Assembly (NCBI RefSeq): GCF_011758655.1
Contig: NZ_JAAMPA010000001.1
Coordinates: forward strand, 1,612,001 to 1,676,000
DNA length: 64,000 nt
From: Modestobacter marinus
GTDB lineage: Bacteria; Actinomycetota; Actinomycetes; Mycobacteriales; Geodermatophilaceae
Direction: 5' to 3'
Made by a program: the position numbers and the translations under genes. Below the pieces are notes generated by a model. It did no database searches. It worked only from the letters and a program-made list of their open reading frames with translations, and was not told the origin of the DNA. Positions 24,957 through 34,412 of the stretch are shown here, piece by piece. Each line of letters opens with the position of its first letter. Position 1 is the first letter of the stretch.

Positions 24957-25688
24957 TCAGGCGCTGCCGCCGTAGGCGCGGGGCACCAGGTCGACCTGGG
25001 GGGCGCCGGTGCGGACGAGGTCCAGGACGGCCTCGGCCACCCGCTCCGGCGGGTCGAAGGTGGCGCCGGCGGTCATCTCCTCCGCCGCCTCGCGCCCGGC
25101 ACGGATCGAGGTCATGAACTCCGTGGAGGTGGCGAAGGGCAGCAGGCAGGAGACGGTGATGCCGTCGGGCTCGAGCTCGGCGCGCGCGACGGCGGAGAGC
25201 TTCTCCAGGGCGCTCTTGGACGCCGCGTACGGGCCGGTCCCCGGGACGGCGGCCAGCGTCGTGCCCGAGCTGATGTTGACGATGCTGCCCCCGCCGCCGG
25301 CCCGCAGGTGCGGCACCGCGGCCTGCATGACGACGAGCGGTCCCAGCACGTTGAGCTCCAGGACCGCCCGCACGTCCTCGAGGTCGACGTCGGCCACGGT
25401 GCCCTGCAGTCCCTGGCCGGCGTTGTTGACCACGACGTCGATGCGCCCGAAGGCGTCCACGGCCGCCTGCAGGGCATCGGCGACCTGGGCGGGGTCGGTG
25501 ACGTCGCACCGGACGGCGAGGGCTGCGCCCCGTGCCGAGCCGAGCTCCTCGGCGAGCGCGGCGAGGCGGTCCTCCCGCCGTGCGGCCAGGACGACCCGGG
25601 CGCCGGCTGCGGCTGCGGCCCGGGCGGTGGCGGCCCCGATGCCGGACGAGGCCCCGGTGACCACCACGACTGCTCCATCGATCTGCAC
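24957..25688 (-). CDS. SDR-family NAD(P)-dependent oxidoreductase
   Basis: A 243-residue classical short-chain dehydrogenase. Cofactor motif TGASSGIGAAT, then RCDVTDPAQV, NNAGQG, and the catalytic set Ser (NISSGT) and Tyr-x3-Lys (GPYAASKSALEKL) near residues 140-160. Arg-Arg after the second strand (AARREDRL) favours NADPH. GTG 25688 is fixed by GGAGGT 6 bases before it. Divergent from a TetR gene, 115 bases away, with direct repeats between them; the repressor probably controls this enzyme. Substrate unknown. Confidence 0.83.
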   Translation of the reverse strand: MQIDGAVVVVTGASSGIGAATARAAAAAGARVVLAARREDRLAALAEELGSARGAALAVRCDVTDPAQVADALQAAVDAFGRIDVVVNNAGQGLQGTVADVDLEDVRAVLELNVLGPLVVMQAAVPHLRAGGGGSIVNISSGTTLAAVPGTGPYAASKSALEKLSAVARAELEPDGITVSCLLPFATSTEFMTSIRAGREAAEEMTAGATFDPPERVAEAVLDLVRTGAPQVDLVPRAYGGSA

Positions 25689-25724
25689 GACGACCTCCGT
25701 GTTCGAGCGGGATGAGAGGCCGAC

Positions 25725-25753
25725 CGTATCGGAGACGAGACGTATCGGAGACG
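25725..25753. promoter_or_regulatory. Direct repeats CGTATCGGAGACG in SDR/TetR divergent region
   Basis: Thirteen identical bases occur at 25725-25737 and 25741-25753 (period 16) roughly midway between the divergent starts. This is the likely operator of the neighbouring TetR protein. Each copy is A/T-richer at its TATC core than nearby DNA. Confidence 0.55.
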
Positions 25754-25803
25754 GCAAGTCCGTTTCGTGTGACCGGAGCGGCGGCGTCCAGTACCGTCCC
25801 CCG

Positions 25804-26451
25804 GTGGGCACAGCACCGGAGGAGCACGGCGACACGCTGCACGGCGGCCGGGGGGAGGCCCGGCGCGGCTCCGGCGGACGACGGCGGGACGCCTCGCTCG
25901 ACGCGGTCATCCTGTCCGCGGCCTACGACGTGCTGGCCGACGCCGGGTACGAGGACATGACGATCAGCGCGGTGGCGGCGCGGGCCGGGGCCGGGAAGGC
26001 GACCCTGTACCGCCGGTGGCCGACGAAGGAGTCCCTGGTCCTGGCGGTCGTCGCCCACATCGGCCGGCCTCCGGAGGAGCAGGAGCTCCCGGACACCGGC
26101 GACCTGCGCACCGACCTGCTGGCGCTCGTCGACTCCGCGTGGCTCGGCGGGCCCGCCAGCCGTCTGCGGGGTCTGCGGGGGCTGACCTCGGCGGCCCTGC
26201 ACTCGCCCCGGCTGGCCGACGCCCTCCGACGGCAGGTCGTCGACCCCTACACCGAGGCCTACCGTGCGCTGCTGCAGCGTGCCGCCGACCGCGGTGAGAT
26301 CGCGCCGCCCACCGACATCGCCGTGCTGGCCGAGGTGGTGCCCGCGCTGGCCACCCACTGGCTCATGTTCGGCGCCACACCCCCGACCCGGGCGTCCTTC
26401 GAGACCGCCGTCGACCAGGTGCTGTTAGCGGCCTGCCGGCCCGGTCGCTGA
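25804..26451 (+). CDS. TetR/AcrR-family transcriptional regulator
   Basis: A 215-residue repressor. After ~35 Gly/Arg-rich residues the HTH reads ILSAAYDVLADAGYEDMTISAVAARAGAGKATLYRRWPTKESLV, and the C-terminal ligand domain (TetR_C_16/C_11-like) contains RLRGLRGLTSAAL and ALATHWLMFG. GTG 25804 is the most upstream plausible start; an internal start closer to the HTH is possible. Divergent from the SDR gene, whose promoter it probably represses through the 13-base repeats. Confidence 0.8.
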   Translation: MGTAPEEHGDTLHGGRGEARRGSGGRRRDASLDAVILSAAYDVLADAGYEDMTISAVAARAGAGKATLYRRWPTKESLVLAVVAHIGRPPEEQELPDTGDLRTDLLALVDSAWLGGPASRLRGLRGLTSAALHSPRLADALRRQVVDPYTEAYRALLQRAADRGEIAPPTDIAVLAEVVPALATHWLMFGATPPTRASFETAVDQVLLAACRPGR

Positions 26452-26490
26452 CCCCGGGGGCCGGGTCGTCGCCGGCCGGCGAGGTCGACG

Positions 26491-27612
26491 GTGACGGCTG
26501 AGCGGCGGCGGGGCGGGAGCGGGCACGGGATCATCGGCCGGGTGACCACCCCGCCCTCCGTGCACGACGTGCTCGTCGTCGGTGCCGGCCAGGCCGGCCT
26601 CGGCACCGCCTGGTGGCTCACCCGCACCGGCGTCCGGGACGTCGTGGTCGTCGACGCCGCGGAGGTCGGCGGCAGCTGGCTGCGGCGCTGGGAGAGCCTG
26701 CAGCTGTTCACCCCCCGCCGGTTCAGCAGCCTGCCCGGCGTGCCGTTCCCCGACGGGCCGACGCCGACGCCGGACCGGGTCGAGATGGCCGAGTACCTGC
26801 ACGGCTACGCCCGGCGGCTGGACGTCGAGCTGCGCACCCGGACCCCGGTGACCCGGCTGACGCCCGACCCGGTGGGCTTCCGCGCCGAGACCCCGGACGG
26901 ACCGGTCCGGGCCCGTCAGGTCGTGCTCGCCACCGGCCCGTTCGCCCGGCCCCGGGTGCCCCCGGCGGGAGCGCAGCTGGCCGGGTCGGTCGCCCAGCTG
27001 CACTCCGCGGACTACTGCCGGCCGACCGACCTCCCCGAGGGCCCGGTGCTCGTCGTCGGCGGGGGCAACTCCGCCGCGCAGCTGGCCGTCGAGCTGGCGG
27101 CCACCCACCCGGTCACCGTGGTCGCACCCCGCGAACCCCGGTTCCTGCCCGAGCGGGTGCTGGGCGTGAGCGTCTACTGGTGGCTGCTGCTGTCCGGGGT
27201 GCTCAACGCCGGCGCGGACAGCCGGGTGGCCCGCGGCGTCCGTCGCCGCGGCGACGCGATCATCGGCCGCGACCTGGCCCGGCTCCGGGACGACGGCACC
27301 ATCCGCTGGCTGACCGGGCGGGTGGCCGGCGCCGAGGGCGACCGGGTACGGCTGGACGACGGGCGGACCGAGCAGGTCAGCGCCGTCCTCTGGTGCACCG
27401 GGTTCGAGCCCGACACCGGGTGGATCGACGTCCCGGGCGCCCTGGACGCCGAGGGTGCGCCGCGGCACGACCGCGGGGCCTCGCCGGTGCCGGGCCTGCA
27501 CTGGATGGGGCTGCCGTGGCAGACCCGGGTGAACAGCTCGATCATCGACGGCGTCGACCGGGACGCCCGGCGCACGACCCGGCGCATCCGTCGGGGACTC
27601 GGCCGGGCGTGA
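26491..27612 (+). CDS. FAD-dependent oxidoreductase of the flavin monooxygenase type (YhhW/CzcO-like)
   Basis: A 373-residue flavoprotein. FAD-binding VLVVGAGQAGLGTAWWL, then GGSWLRRWESLQLFTP (the FMO/CzcO pattern), NADPH-binding VLVVGGGNSAAQLAVEL and the closing LWCTGFEPDTGWIDV and GLPWQTRVNSSIIDGV. Homologues are annotated as monooxygenases or as putative heavy-metal (CzcO) flavoproteins; no assay defines most. Start: GTG 26491 has GAGGT five bases ahead; GTG 26542 would begin VTTPPSVHDV and also fits the family. Single gene, 39 bases after tetR. Confidence 0.8.
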   Translation: MTAERRRGGSGHGIIGRVTTPPSVHDVLVVGAGQAGLGTAWWLTRTGVRDVVVVDAAEVGGSWLRRWESLQLFTPRRFSSLPGVPFPDGPTPTPDRVEMAEYLHGYARRLDVELRTRTPVTRLTPDPVGFRAETPDGPVRARQVVLATGPFARPRVPPAGAQLAGSVAQLHSADYCRPTDLPEGPVLVVGGGNSAAQLAVELAATHPVTVVAPREPRFLPERVLGVSVYWWLLLSGVLNAGADSRVARGVRRRGDAIIGRDLARLRDDGTIRWLTGRVAGAEGDRVRLDDGRTEQVSAVLWCTGFEPDTGWIDVPGALDAEGAPRHDRGASPVPGLHWMGLPWQTRVNSSIIDGVDRDARRTTRRIRRGLGRA

Positions 27613-27627
27613 GCCGGGGGGACCCGG

Positions 27628-28434
27628 TCAGGCGCGCAGCGGGACCGTCTGGCCGCGGCCGACGGTGCGCACCTCCCCGGGCGCCCGGCGACGGGCCACC
27701 TCGGCGACGAAGTTGCCCAGCGGGTCCTTGAACACCGGGTAGTCGTCGTAGTGCACCGGCACGGTCACCGGCGGGCGCAGCAGCTCGACCAGGTCCGCGC
27801 CCTGGCGGGCGTCCATGGTCACGGTCACCCCGAAGACCTTCGTGCCGCCCAGGTGCGGGACGAGCGCGTCCAGCGGTCCGCAGCGCTGCAGCACCTCCCC
27901 GAGCACGGGGCGGAAGAGGGTGTCGCCGGTGACGTAGCCGCGCCACCGGGTCTCCCCGCCGCGCACCAGCTCCAGCACGCTGCCCATCACCTGCGGCAGC
28001 ACCCGGGCCAGCGGACCGGGGCCGTGCACCCCCGGCACGCTGGTGATCCGCAGGACGTCGTCACCGGCGCTGACCTCGTGGGTCTGCCAGGGCCGCAGGT
28101 CGGCGGTGGCGGTGAAGCCCCGCTTCGCCAGGCAGCCGGCCGCCTCCGGGGTGGTGACCACCGGGGTCTCCTTGGGCAGCGACCGGGTGGCCACCCGGTC
28201 CCAGTGGTCGCCGTGCATGTGCGAGAGCAGGACCGCGTCCAGCTCCGGGAGCAGGGCCGGCACCAGCGCCGGGTCGGTCAGCCGCTTGCTGCGCAGCCCG
28301 TAGCCCAGGTGCGCCCGCTGACCGCGGTGCAGGAAGTTCGGGTCGGTCAGCAGGGTGAACGGCCCGATCCGCAGCAGCGTGGTGGCGGTGCCGCCGAAGG
28401 TGAGCGTGACGTCGTCGTCCCCGGGTGCGGTCAT
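27628..28434 (-). CDS. Metallo-beta-lactamase-fold hydrolase (UlaG/NAPE-PLD-like)
   Basis: A 268-residue MBL-fold protein. TLTFGGTATTLLRIGPFTLLTDP opens the fold; metal ligands are HMHGDHWD, a later His in VPGVHGPG, Asp in VTGDTLF and the last His in VPVHYDDYPVFKDPLGNF. The layout matches the UlaG/YfhI side of the family, which cleaves phosphodiester, lactone or amide bonds in the cytoplasm. ATG 28434 keeps the usual short N-terminus; a GTG at 28482 with GGAG ahead would add 16 residues. Divergent from tldD, converging with the FMO-like gene. Confidence 0.78.
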   Translation of the reverse strand: MTAPGDDDVTLTFGGTATTLLRIGPFTLLTDPNFLHRGQRAHLGYGLRSKRLTDPALVPALLPELDAVLLSHMHGDHWDRVATRSLPKETPVVTTPEAAGCLAKRGFTATADLRPWQTHEVSAGDDVLRITSVPGVHGPGPLARVLPQVMGSVLELVRGGETRWRGYVTGDTLFRPVLGEVLQRCGPLDALVPHLGGTKVFGVTVTMDARQGADLVELLRPPVTVPVHYDDYPVFKDPLGNFVAEVARRRAPGEVRTVGRGQTVPLRA

Positions 28435-28578
28435 GGGTCGCGGGGTACCCCGACCCCTCGCCGGGGATGCGCCGCTGGTCACCGGATGCGCTCCCCCGGC
28501 CGCGGCGGGTGCAGCGGGTGACCGGCGGATCCGTAGCGGGGCTCACGAACTCCCGCGCGGGCTGGTAGACACGCACCC

Positions 28579-30090
<1,512 letters not shown>

Positions 30091-30169
30091 GCCACGACCC
30101 GTGTCGGCGAGCGTCAGCGAGTCGACGAGTGAGCATCGCAGCGAGCGCCGGCGAGCGAGGAGCGGAGCG
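30091..30169. repeat. GAGCG-rich low-complexity spacer between tldD and tldE
   Basis: The spacer is made of degenerate copies of GCGAGCG/GTCGACGAG (GCGAGCGTCAGCGAGTC, GCAGCGAGCGCCGGCGAGC, GAGGAGCGGAGCG) ending in the ribosome-binding site of tldE. No ORF is supported. Spacers of this texture are a known habit of some actinobacterial genomes; here it separates two genes whose products need 1:1 amounts. Confidence 0.5.
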
Positions 30170-31558
30170 ATGAGCACTCTGTCCCCGCAGCAGCTGGTCG
30201 AGGCCGCGCTGGCCGCGTCGCAGGCCGACGGCTCGGTCGTCTACGTCACCGACAGCTCCGAGGCCAACCTCCGCTGGGCCAGCAACAGCCTCACCACCAA
30301 CGGGGCGATGCGCTCCCGGCAGGTCGTGGTCATCTCCTTCGTCGACGGCGGCGCGGGCATGGCCACCGGCACGGTCGCCCGCACCGGCACCCCGGACATC
30401 GCGGAGCTGGTCGCGGCCAGCGAGCGCGCCGCGCGGGACGCCGGCCCGGCCGAGGACGCGATGCCGCTGATCAGCGAGGCGCCCGCGGGGTCCGGCGACT
30501 GGGACGCCGACGTGGCCGAGACCTCGATCGACGTGTTCGGCGACTTCGCGCCCGCGCTGGGCGAGGCCTTCGGCGCCGCCCGCGACCGGGGCGAGCTGCT
30601 CTTCGGCTTCGCCGAGCACCAGATGTCGACCACCTACCTGGGCACCTCGACCGGGCTGCGGCTGCGGCACGACCAGCCCACCGGCCGGGTCGAGCTGAAC
30701 GGCAAGAGCACCGACTTCGGCCGCTCGGTCTGGGCCGGGGTGGGCACCCGCGACTTCACCGACGTCTCGGTGGCCGACCTCGCCGCCGAGGTGCAGCAGA
30801 AGATGGCCTGGTCGCAACGGCGCATCGACCTGCCGGCCGGGCGGTACGAGACGCTCCTGCCGCCGTCCACGGTCAGCGACCTGATGATCGTCGCCTACTG
30901 GTCGATGGAGGCCCGGGACGCCGACGAGGGGCGCAGCGTCTACGCGAAGGCCGGCGGCGGCAACCGGATCGGCGAGCGGCTGGCCCAGCTGCCGCTGACC
31001 CTGCGCAGCGACCCGCACGCGCCCGGGCTGGAGACCGCGCCGTTCCAGGTGGTCGGCGGCTCGTCGGGCAGCGCCTCGGTGTTCGACAACGGCATGGCCA
31101 CGCCCGCCGTCGACTGGATCCGCGACGGCGTGCTGACCAACCTGGTCCGGCCGCGGGCCTGGGCGCTGAGGACCACGGCGCCGGCGACCGCCGCGGTGGA
31201 CAACCTGGTGCTCGAGGACCCGAACGCCACCGCCACCCAGGCGGAGATGATCGCGCGCACCGAGCGCGGTCTGCTGCTGACCACGCTCTGGTACATCCGG
31301 GAGGTCGACCCGCAGACGCTGCTGGTCACCGGCCTGACCCGCGACGGGGTCTTCCTCGTGGAGGACGGCGAGGTGACCGGCGCGGTGAACAACTTCCGCT
31401 TCAACGAGTCACCGGTCGACCTGCTGGGGCGCGCCACCGAGGCCAGCCGCAGCGTCCGGACCCTGCCGCGGGAGTGGAACGACTGGTTCACCCGGGCCTC
31501 GATGCCGATGCTCCGGGTGCCGGACTTCAACATGAGCTCGGTGAGCCCCGCCAGCTGA
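30170..31558 (+). CDS. tldE: TldE/PmbA-family subunit
   Basis: A 462-residue PmbA/TldE protein, partner of the TldD upstream. It keeps the fold (SVVYVTDSSEANLRWASN at the start, PAGRYETLLPPSTVSDLMI in the middle, WYIREVDPQTLLVTGLTRDGVFLVEDGEV near the end) but lacks HExxxH, as expected for the non-catalytic half. The pair is a general peptidase and can mature RiPP leaders; no RiPP genes are nearby, though mftF (mycofactocin, itself a RiPP) ends at the left window edge. ATG 30170 follows GGAG. A strong hairpin follows the stop. Confidence 0.87.
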   Translation: MSTLSPQQLVEAALAASQADGSVVYVTDSSEANLRWASNSLTTNGAMRSRQVVVISFVDGGAGMATGTVARTGTPDIAELVAASERAARDAGPAEDAMPLISEAPAGSGDWDADVAETSIDVFGDFAPALGEAFGAARDRGELLFGFAEHQMSTTYLGTSTGLRLRHDQPTGRVELNGKSTDFGRSVWAGVGTRDFTDVSVADLAAEVQQKMAWSQRRIDLPAGRYETLLPPSTVSDLMIVAYWSMEARDADEGRSVYAKAGGGNRIGERLAQLPLTLRSDPHAPGLETAPFQVVGGSSGSASVFDNGMATPAVDWIRDGVLTNLVRPRAWALRTTAPATAAVDNLVLEDPNATATQAEMIARTERGLLLTTLWYIREVDPQTLLVTGLTRDGVFLVEDGEVTGAVNNFRFNESPVDLLGRATEASRSVRTLPREWNDWFTRASMPMLRVPDFNMSSVSPAS

Positions 31559-31566
31559 CGGTCGAC

Positions 31567-31603
31567 GGCGTCCGGGCGGCCGGTGCGCCGCCGCCCGGAC
31601 GCC
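31567..31603. terminator. Bidirectional hairpin terminator after tldE
   Basis: Perfect 14-base arms GGCGTCCGGGCGGC (31567-31580) and GCCGCCCGGACGCC (31590-31603), 9-base loop, placed between the tldE stop and the convergent small gene's stop at 31606. No T-run. Confidence 0.6.
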
Positions 31604-31605
31604 GG

Positions 31606-31761
31606 TCAGTGCTCGCGCCGGTCGCGGCCGGTCTGGCCCGGGTCCGGGCTCGAGGTGGCGACCGCCGGGTCGATCGGGTCGCCGGTCGGCTCGGGGCCCT
31701 GCGTGGCCGGGTCGGTGGAGGTCGGTTCGGTGGCCGGGTCGGAGCCGGCGGGATCGGTCAT
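31606..31761 (-). CDS. Small Pro/Thr/Asp-rich hypothetical protein
   Basis: A 51-residue protein, MTDPAGSDPATEPTSTD at the start and TGRDRREH at the end, acidic and probably disordered, without membrane segment. ATG 31761 is preceded by GGAG at 5-base spacing, which is the main support. Composition resembles the 76-residue protein encoded just upstream on the same strand. Function unknown. Confidence 0.5.
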   Translation of the reverse strand: MTDPAGSDPATEPTSTDPATQGPEPTGDPIDPAVATSSPDPGQTGRDRREH

Positions 31762-31798
31762 GCCGGCTCCGGTACCCCGTGCGGCCCGGCCGGAACGG

Positions 31799-32029
31799 TC
31801 AGGGGGTGACGGGTCCGCGGCCGACGTCGTCCGGGTCGGGGGTGCGGAAGGCCGTGTCGGTCGGCGGCGCCGCCTCGGCGTCGGCCGAGCCCTGCTCCGG
31901 CGCGGCCGGCTCCTCGCCCTCGACGCCGAAGCCGTCGGCCGTCTGCGGTGCCCCCGCGCCGGGGTCGGCGGCGGGGATCCCGTCGTCCGGGTTCGACGGG
32001 AAGGGGTCCAGCGGTGCGTTCATCGACAT
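31799..32029 (-). CDS. Small acidic Pro-rich hypothetical protein
   Basis: A 76-residue acidic protein (DPFPSNPDDGIPAADPG, GVEGEEPAAPEQG, RTPDPDDVGRG) predicted disordered. Start ATG 32029 or the ATG two codons later; no strong ribosome-binding site. It lies 37 bases upstream of the 51-residue gene with which it shares composition (DP, PD, EP pairs), so the two may be diverged duplicates. Function unknown. Confidence 0.5.
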   Translation of the reverse strand: MSMNAPLDPFPSNPDDGIPAADPGAGAPQTADGFGVEGEEPAAPEQGSADAEAAPPTDTAFRTPDPDDVGRGPVTP

Positions 32030-32276
32030 GGCCGGGGCCTACCCCACCCATCGCCGGTGGATGCGCCGGCGGCCGGCGCAGGTCACCGAGCCTCCCGGAT
32101 CGGCCTGGCCCGGTCGGCGGTGGGCACCCGGCCGTCCCGCGTCTGCGCAGGTCAGCGCGGTGCGCGCCCGGCCGTGCAGACGGACCGCCGAGGCGCCCGG
32201 GACGCGGCCGGACCAGCGGGGCGCCTGGGGGCGACGCGTCGGATGTGACGGATGAGCGCAACCTGACCGACAAACC
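32030..32276. other. Gene-free stretch
   Basis: Together with the leader to 32385 this is a 356-base gap. I see no supported gene in it on either strand; overlapping frames here are high-Arg/Ala shadows. It must contain the promoter of the leftward acidic-protein gene and the upstream part of the Cys-rich gene's promoter. Confidence 0.5.
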
Positions 32277-32311
32277 GCGTTTCATGCCCGTCTGACACGG
32301 ACATGAAACGC
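32277..32311. promoter_or_regulatory. 35-bp near-perfect palindrome upstream of the Cys-rich gene
   Basis: Arms GCGTTTCATG (32277-32286) and CATGAAACGC (32302-32311) are perfect, and inside them CCGT (32288-32291) pairs with ACGG (32297-32300) around a CTGAC loop; only one base per side (C/A) breaks the match. It is AT-richer than its surroundings and lies 75 bases before the start codon, so it may be an operator for a dimeric repressor or a leader-RNA hairpin. Confidence 0.6.
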
Positions 32312-32385
32312 AATTCGTGTCTACTTCCCCCGAACGCCGACGACGACCCCCTGCCTCCCCGGCAGGACGGCGAGGGGAGCTCCAC

Positions 32386-32691
32386 ATGACGTACCGCCAG
32401 AAGCCCTCGATCTTCCAGGTGGGCAAGGTCCACGACAACGGCCCGTCCGTGATCGTCTCGGGCTGGGGCCTGGGCATGTGCGCCTCGTCGTGTCGATGCC
32501 ACCGCAACCCGGCGGACGGCCAGCTGTCCCTCGCCGAGGACCAGGCCGGCGGCAGCCTGGGCCTGCGCAGCTTCACCGCGACCGGCAGCTGTGACTGCTG
32601 CGAGGCGTGGACGTCGGCCGAGCTGTCCGCGATCCTGCGCGACGTCGCCGCGGTCGAGGCCCTGGACGCCGCGGAGCCGGCCGCCGGCTGA
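32386..32691 (+). CDS. Small Cys-rich conserved-looking hypothetical protein
   Basis: A 101-residue soluble protein with six cysteines in two clusters: CASSCRCH (about residues 34-41) and CDCCEAW (about residues 70-76). The N-terminal part, PSIFQVGKVHDNGPSVIVSGWGLGM, looks like a folded beta domain; the end is a short acidic helix. The cysteine pattern plus His would suit zinc or another soft metal, but I know no family. ATG 32386 follows GAGGGGAG. It is a self-contained unit: long palindrome upstream, textbook terminator downstream. Confidence 0.7.
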   Translation: MTYRQKPSIFQVGKVHDNGPSVIVSGWGLGMCASSCRCHRNPADGQLSLAEDQAGGSLGLRSFTATGSCDCCEAWTSAELSAILRDVAAVEALDAAEPAAG

Positions 32692-32707
32692 GCACACCAG
32701 ACCTGAC

Positions 32708-32749
32708 CGAGCCGCCCACCGGGGAACCGGTGGGCGGCTCGTCGTCTTT
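32708..32749 (+). terminator. Rho-independent terminator after the Cys-rich gene
   Basis: A 15-base perfect stem CGAGCCGCCCACCGG (32708-32722) with CCGGTGGGCGGCTCG (32727-32741), GGAA tetraloop, then TCGTCTTT. This is the most canonical terminator in the window and the only one with a T-rich tail. Confidence 0.85.
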
Positions 32750-32781
32750 GCCGGGCCCGCACCCCGGGTAGGCCGGTGTCC

Positions 32782-33261
32782 ATGTGGGCGAGAGCAGCGG
32801 TACGCGGTGCGGTGGCCGGGCTGGCCGGGGTGGCGGTCATGACGGCGGGGGAGAAGCTCGAGCAGCAGCTGACCGGGCGGCCGGACTCCTACGTCCCGGC
32901 GCGGACGCTCACCGCCCTGGCCACCGGGCGGCGGCTCCCCGGGTCGGCGCGCCCCCCGGTGCGCAACCACCTCATGCACTGGGGCACCGGTGCCGCCGTC
33001 GGCGCGCTGCGCGGGGTGTGGGCGGCGGCCGGGCTGCGCGGCGTGCGGGCGTCGGCCTGGCACACCTCCGTGCGGCTGGCGGTCGACCAGACCCTGGAGA
33101 ACGTCACCGGCGTGGGTGCCCCGCCGTGGACCTGGTCGCGCCGGGACCAGGTCGTCGACGTCGCCCACAAGGCCGTGTACTCCTTCGCCACCGGCGCCGT
33201 CGCCGACCGCCTGGTGCCGCCCGCACGGGGCAGGAGGGGCACGCGGGGCCTGTGGGACTGA
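32782..33261 (+). CDS. Hypothetical membrane protein (DUF1440-like layout)
   Basis: A 159-residue protein with a hydrophobic N-terminus (AAVRGAVAGLAGVAVMTAGEKLEQQ) and further small helices (HWGTGAAVGALRGVWAAAGL, VVDVAHKAVYSFATGAVADRL). The early helix followed by GEKLEQ, and the HWGTGA block, recall the DUF1440/YagU-type inner-membrane proteins, but the match is impressionistic. ATG 32782 is preferred; a GTG two codons earlier is possible. Single gene between a strong terminator and the NlpC/P60 gene. Confidence 0.6.
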   Translation: MWARAAVRGAVAGLAGVAVMTAGEKLEQQLTGRPDSYVPARTLTALATGRRLPGSARPPVRNHLMHWGTGAAVGALRGVWAAAGLRGVRASAWHTSVRLAVDQTLENVTGVGAPPWTWSRRDQVVDVAHKAVYSFATGAVADRLVPPARGRRGTRGLWD

Positions 33262-33301
33262 GGTCCACTGTGGACCGATCGGTCCCGGCGTGCCGAGCCT
33301 C

Positions 33302-33328
33302 TTGACAAGAGCGCGATCTCCCTACCGT
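33302..33328 (+). promoter_or_regulatory. Candidate promoter of the NlpC/P60 gene
   Basis: A consensus -35 TTGACA (33302-33307) is followed after 15 bases by TACCGT (33323-33328), a common actinobacterial -10 form. The spacer is two bases short of ideal. It lies 66 bases before the GTG start. Confidence 0.4.
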
Positions 33329-33393
33329 CCGTCGAGACGTGCACGGAGTCCCACGCCCCTCCCCGGGGGCGACTGTGCGCAGACGGAGGTCCA

Positions 33394-34398
33394 GTGAACC
33401 GATCGACCCACCGGCGGTGGACGCGCGCTGCCGCCCTCGCGCTGACCGTCGGCGCGGCCGTCGTCCTGACCCCGTCGATCGGTGCCGCGGCCCCGACCAC
33501 CCCGGCCGAGGCCCGCAAGGCCGTCACCGAGGCCGGGCTGGAGATCACCGCCCTGGACGAGCAGGTGCACCAGGCCGAGGCCGCCGCCGAGGAGCACCAG
33601 GCCGCCGCGGACGCCGCCGCTGCCACGGCCGCCCAGGCGCAGGCCCAGCTCGACGCCCTCGAGCCGCAGCTGCGCGCGATCGCCCAGACCGGGTACGTCG
33701 GCACCACCCGCGGCCGGCTCGCCGCCTTCCTGACCAGCGGTTCGGCCGACGACCTGGTCCAGCAGATGAACACCCTCGACCAGCTGGCCACGCACGCCGA
33801 CGGCATCGTGGCCACGGCCGCGACCGCCCGGTCCGCCGCCGAGCAGGCCCAGCAGGACGCCACTGCCGCCGTGGCCGCCGCGACGGCGGCGGAGGCGGAG
33901 CTGCGGGCGCAGAAGGAGCAGCTGGAGGGCGAGCTCGCCGGCTACCAGGCCGACCTCGCCCGGCTCTCGGCCGCCGACCAGGTCCGGGTGCACAACGTCA
34001 TCGCCGGGCCCGCGGTCGCCGCCCCCGCCCCTGCGCCGGCCCCCACCGCGGCCGCCGGGGACGCCGTGCAGACCGCGCTCGCCCAGATCGGCGACATGTA
34101 CGGCATCGGCGCCAGCGGCCCGGACTCCTTCGACTGCTCCGGCCTGACCCAGTACGCCTACGCCGCCGCCGGGATCTCGCTGCCGCACTCCAGCCGCGCC
34201 CAGTCGACGATGGGCGTCGCCGTCTCCCGGGCCGACCTGCAGCCCGGCGACCTGGTCTTCTTCTACTCGCCGATCAGCCACGTGGGCATGTACATCGGCA
34301 ACGGCCAGATGGTGCACGCCAGCGTCTCCGGCCGGCCGGTCGCGGTGACCAGCGTGGACAAGGGCGGCTACGTCAGCGCCCGCCGCGTCACCGGCTGA
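33394..34398 (+). CDS. Exported NlpC/P60 peptidoglycan endopeptidase (RipA-like)
   Basis: A 334-residue secreted cell-wall hydrolase. Signal peptide (ALALTVGAAVVLTPSIGAAAP), then a long coiled-coil (about residues 35-205, Ala/Gln/Glu heptads), a short Ala-Pro linker and an NlpC/P60 domain. Catalytic cysteine is Cys248 (FDCSGLTQYAYAAAG) and histidine His296 (SHVGMYIGNG), with the third polar residue likely in the VHASVSG strand. Such RipA-type enzymes cut the stem peptide during septation. GTG 33394 is fixed by GGAGGT. Expected to act outside the membrane. Confidence 0.9.
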   Translation: MNRSTHRRWTRAAALALTVGAAVVLTPSIGAAAPTTPAEARKAVTEAGLEITALDEQVHQAEAAAEEHQAAADAAAATAAQAQAQLDALEPQLRAIAQTGYVGTTRGRLAAFLTSGSADDLVQQMNTLDQLATHADGIVATAATARSAAEQAQQDATAAVAAATAAEAELRAQKEQLEGELAGYQADLARLSAADQVRVHNVIAGPAVAAPAPAPAPTAAAGDAVQTALAQIGDMYGIGASGPDSFDCSGLTQYAYAAAGISLPHSSRAQSTMGVAVSRADLQPGDLVFFYSPISHVGMYIGNGQMVHASVSGRPVAVTSVDKGGYVSARRVTG

Positions 34399-34412
34399 CC
34401 CCTCCCTCGACC

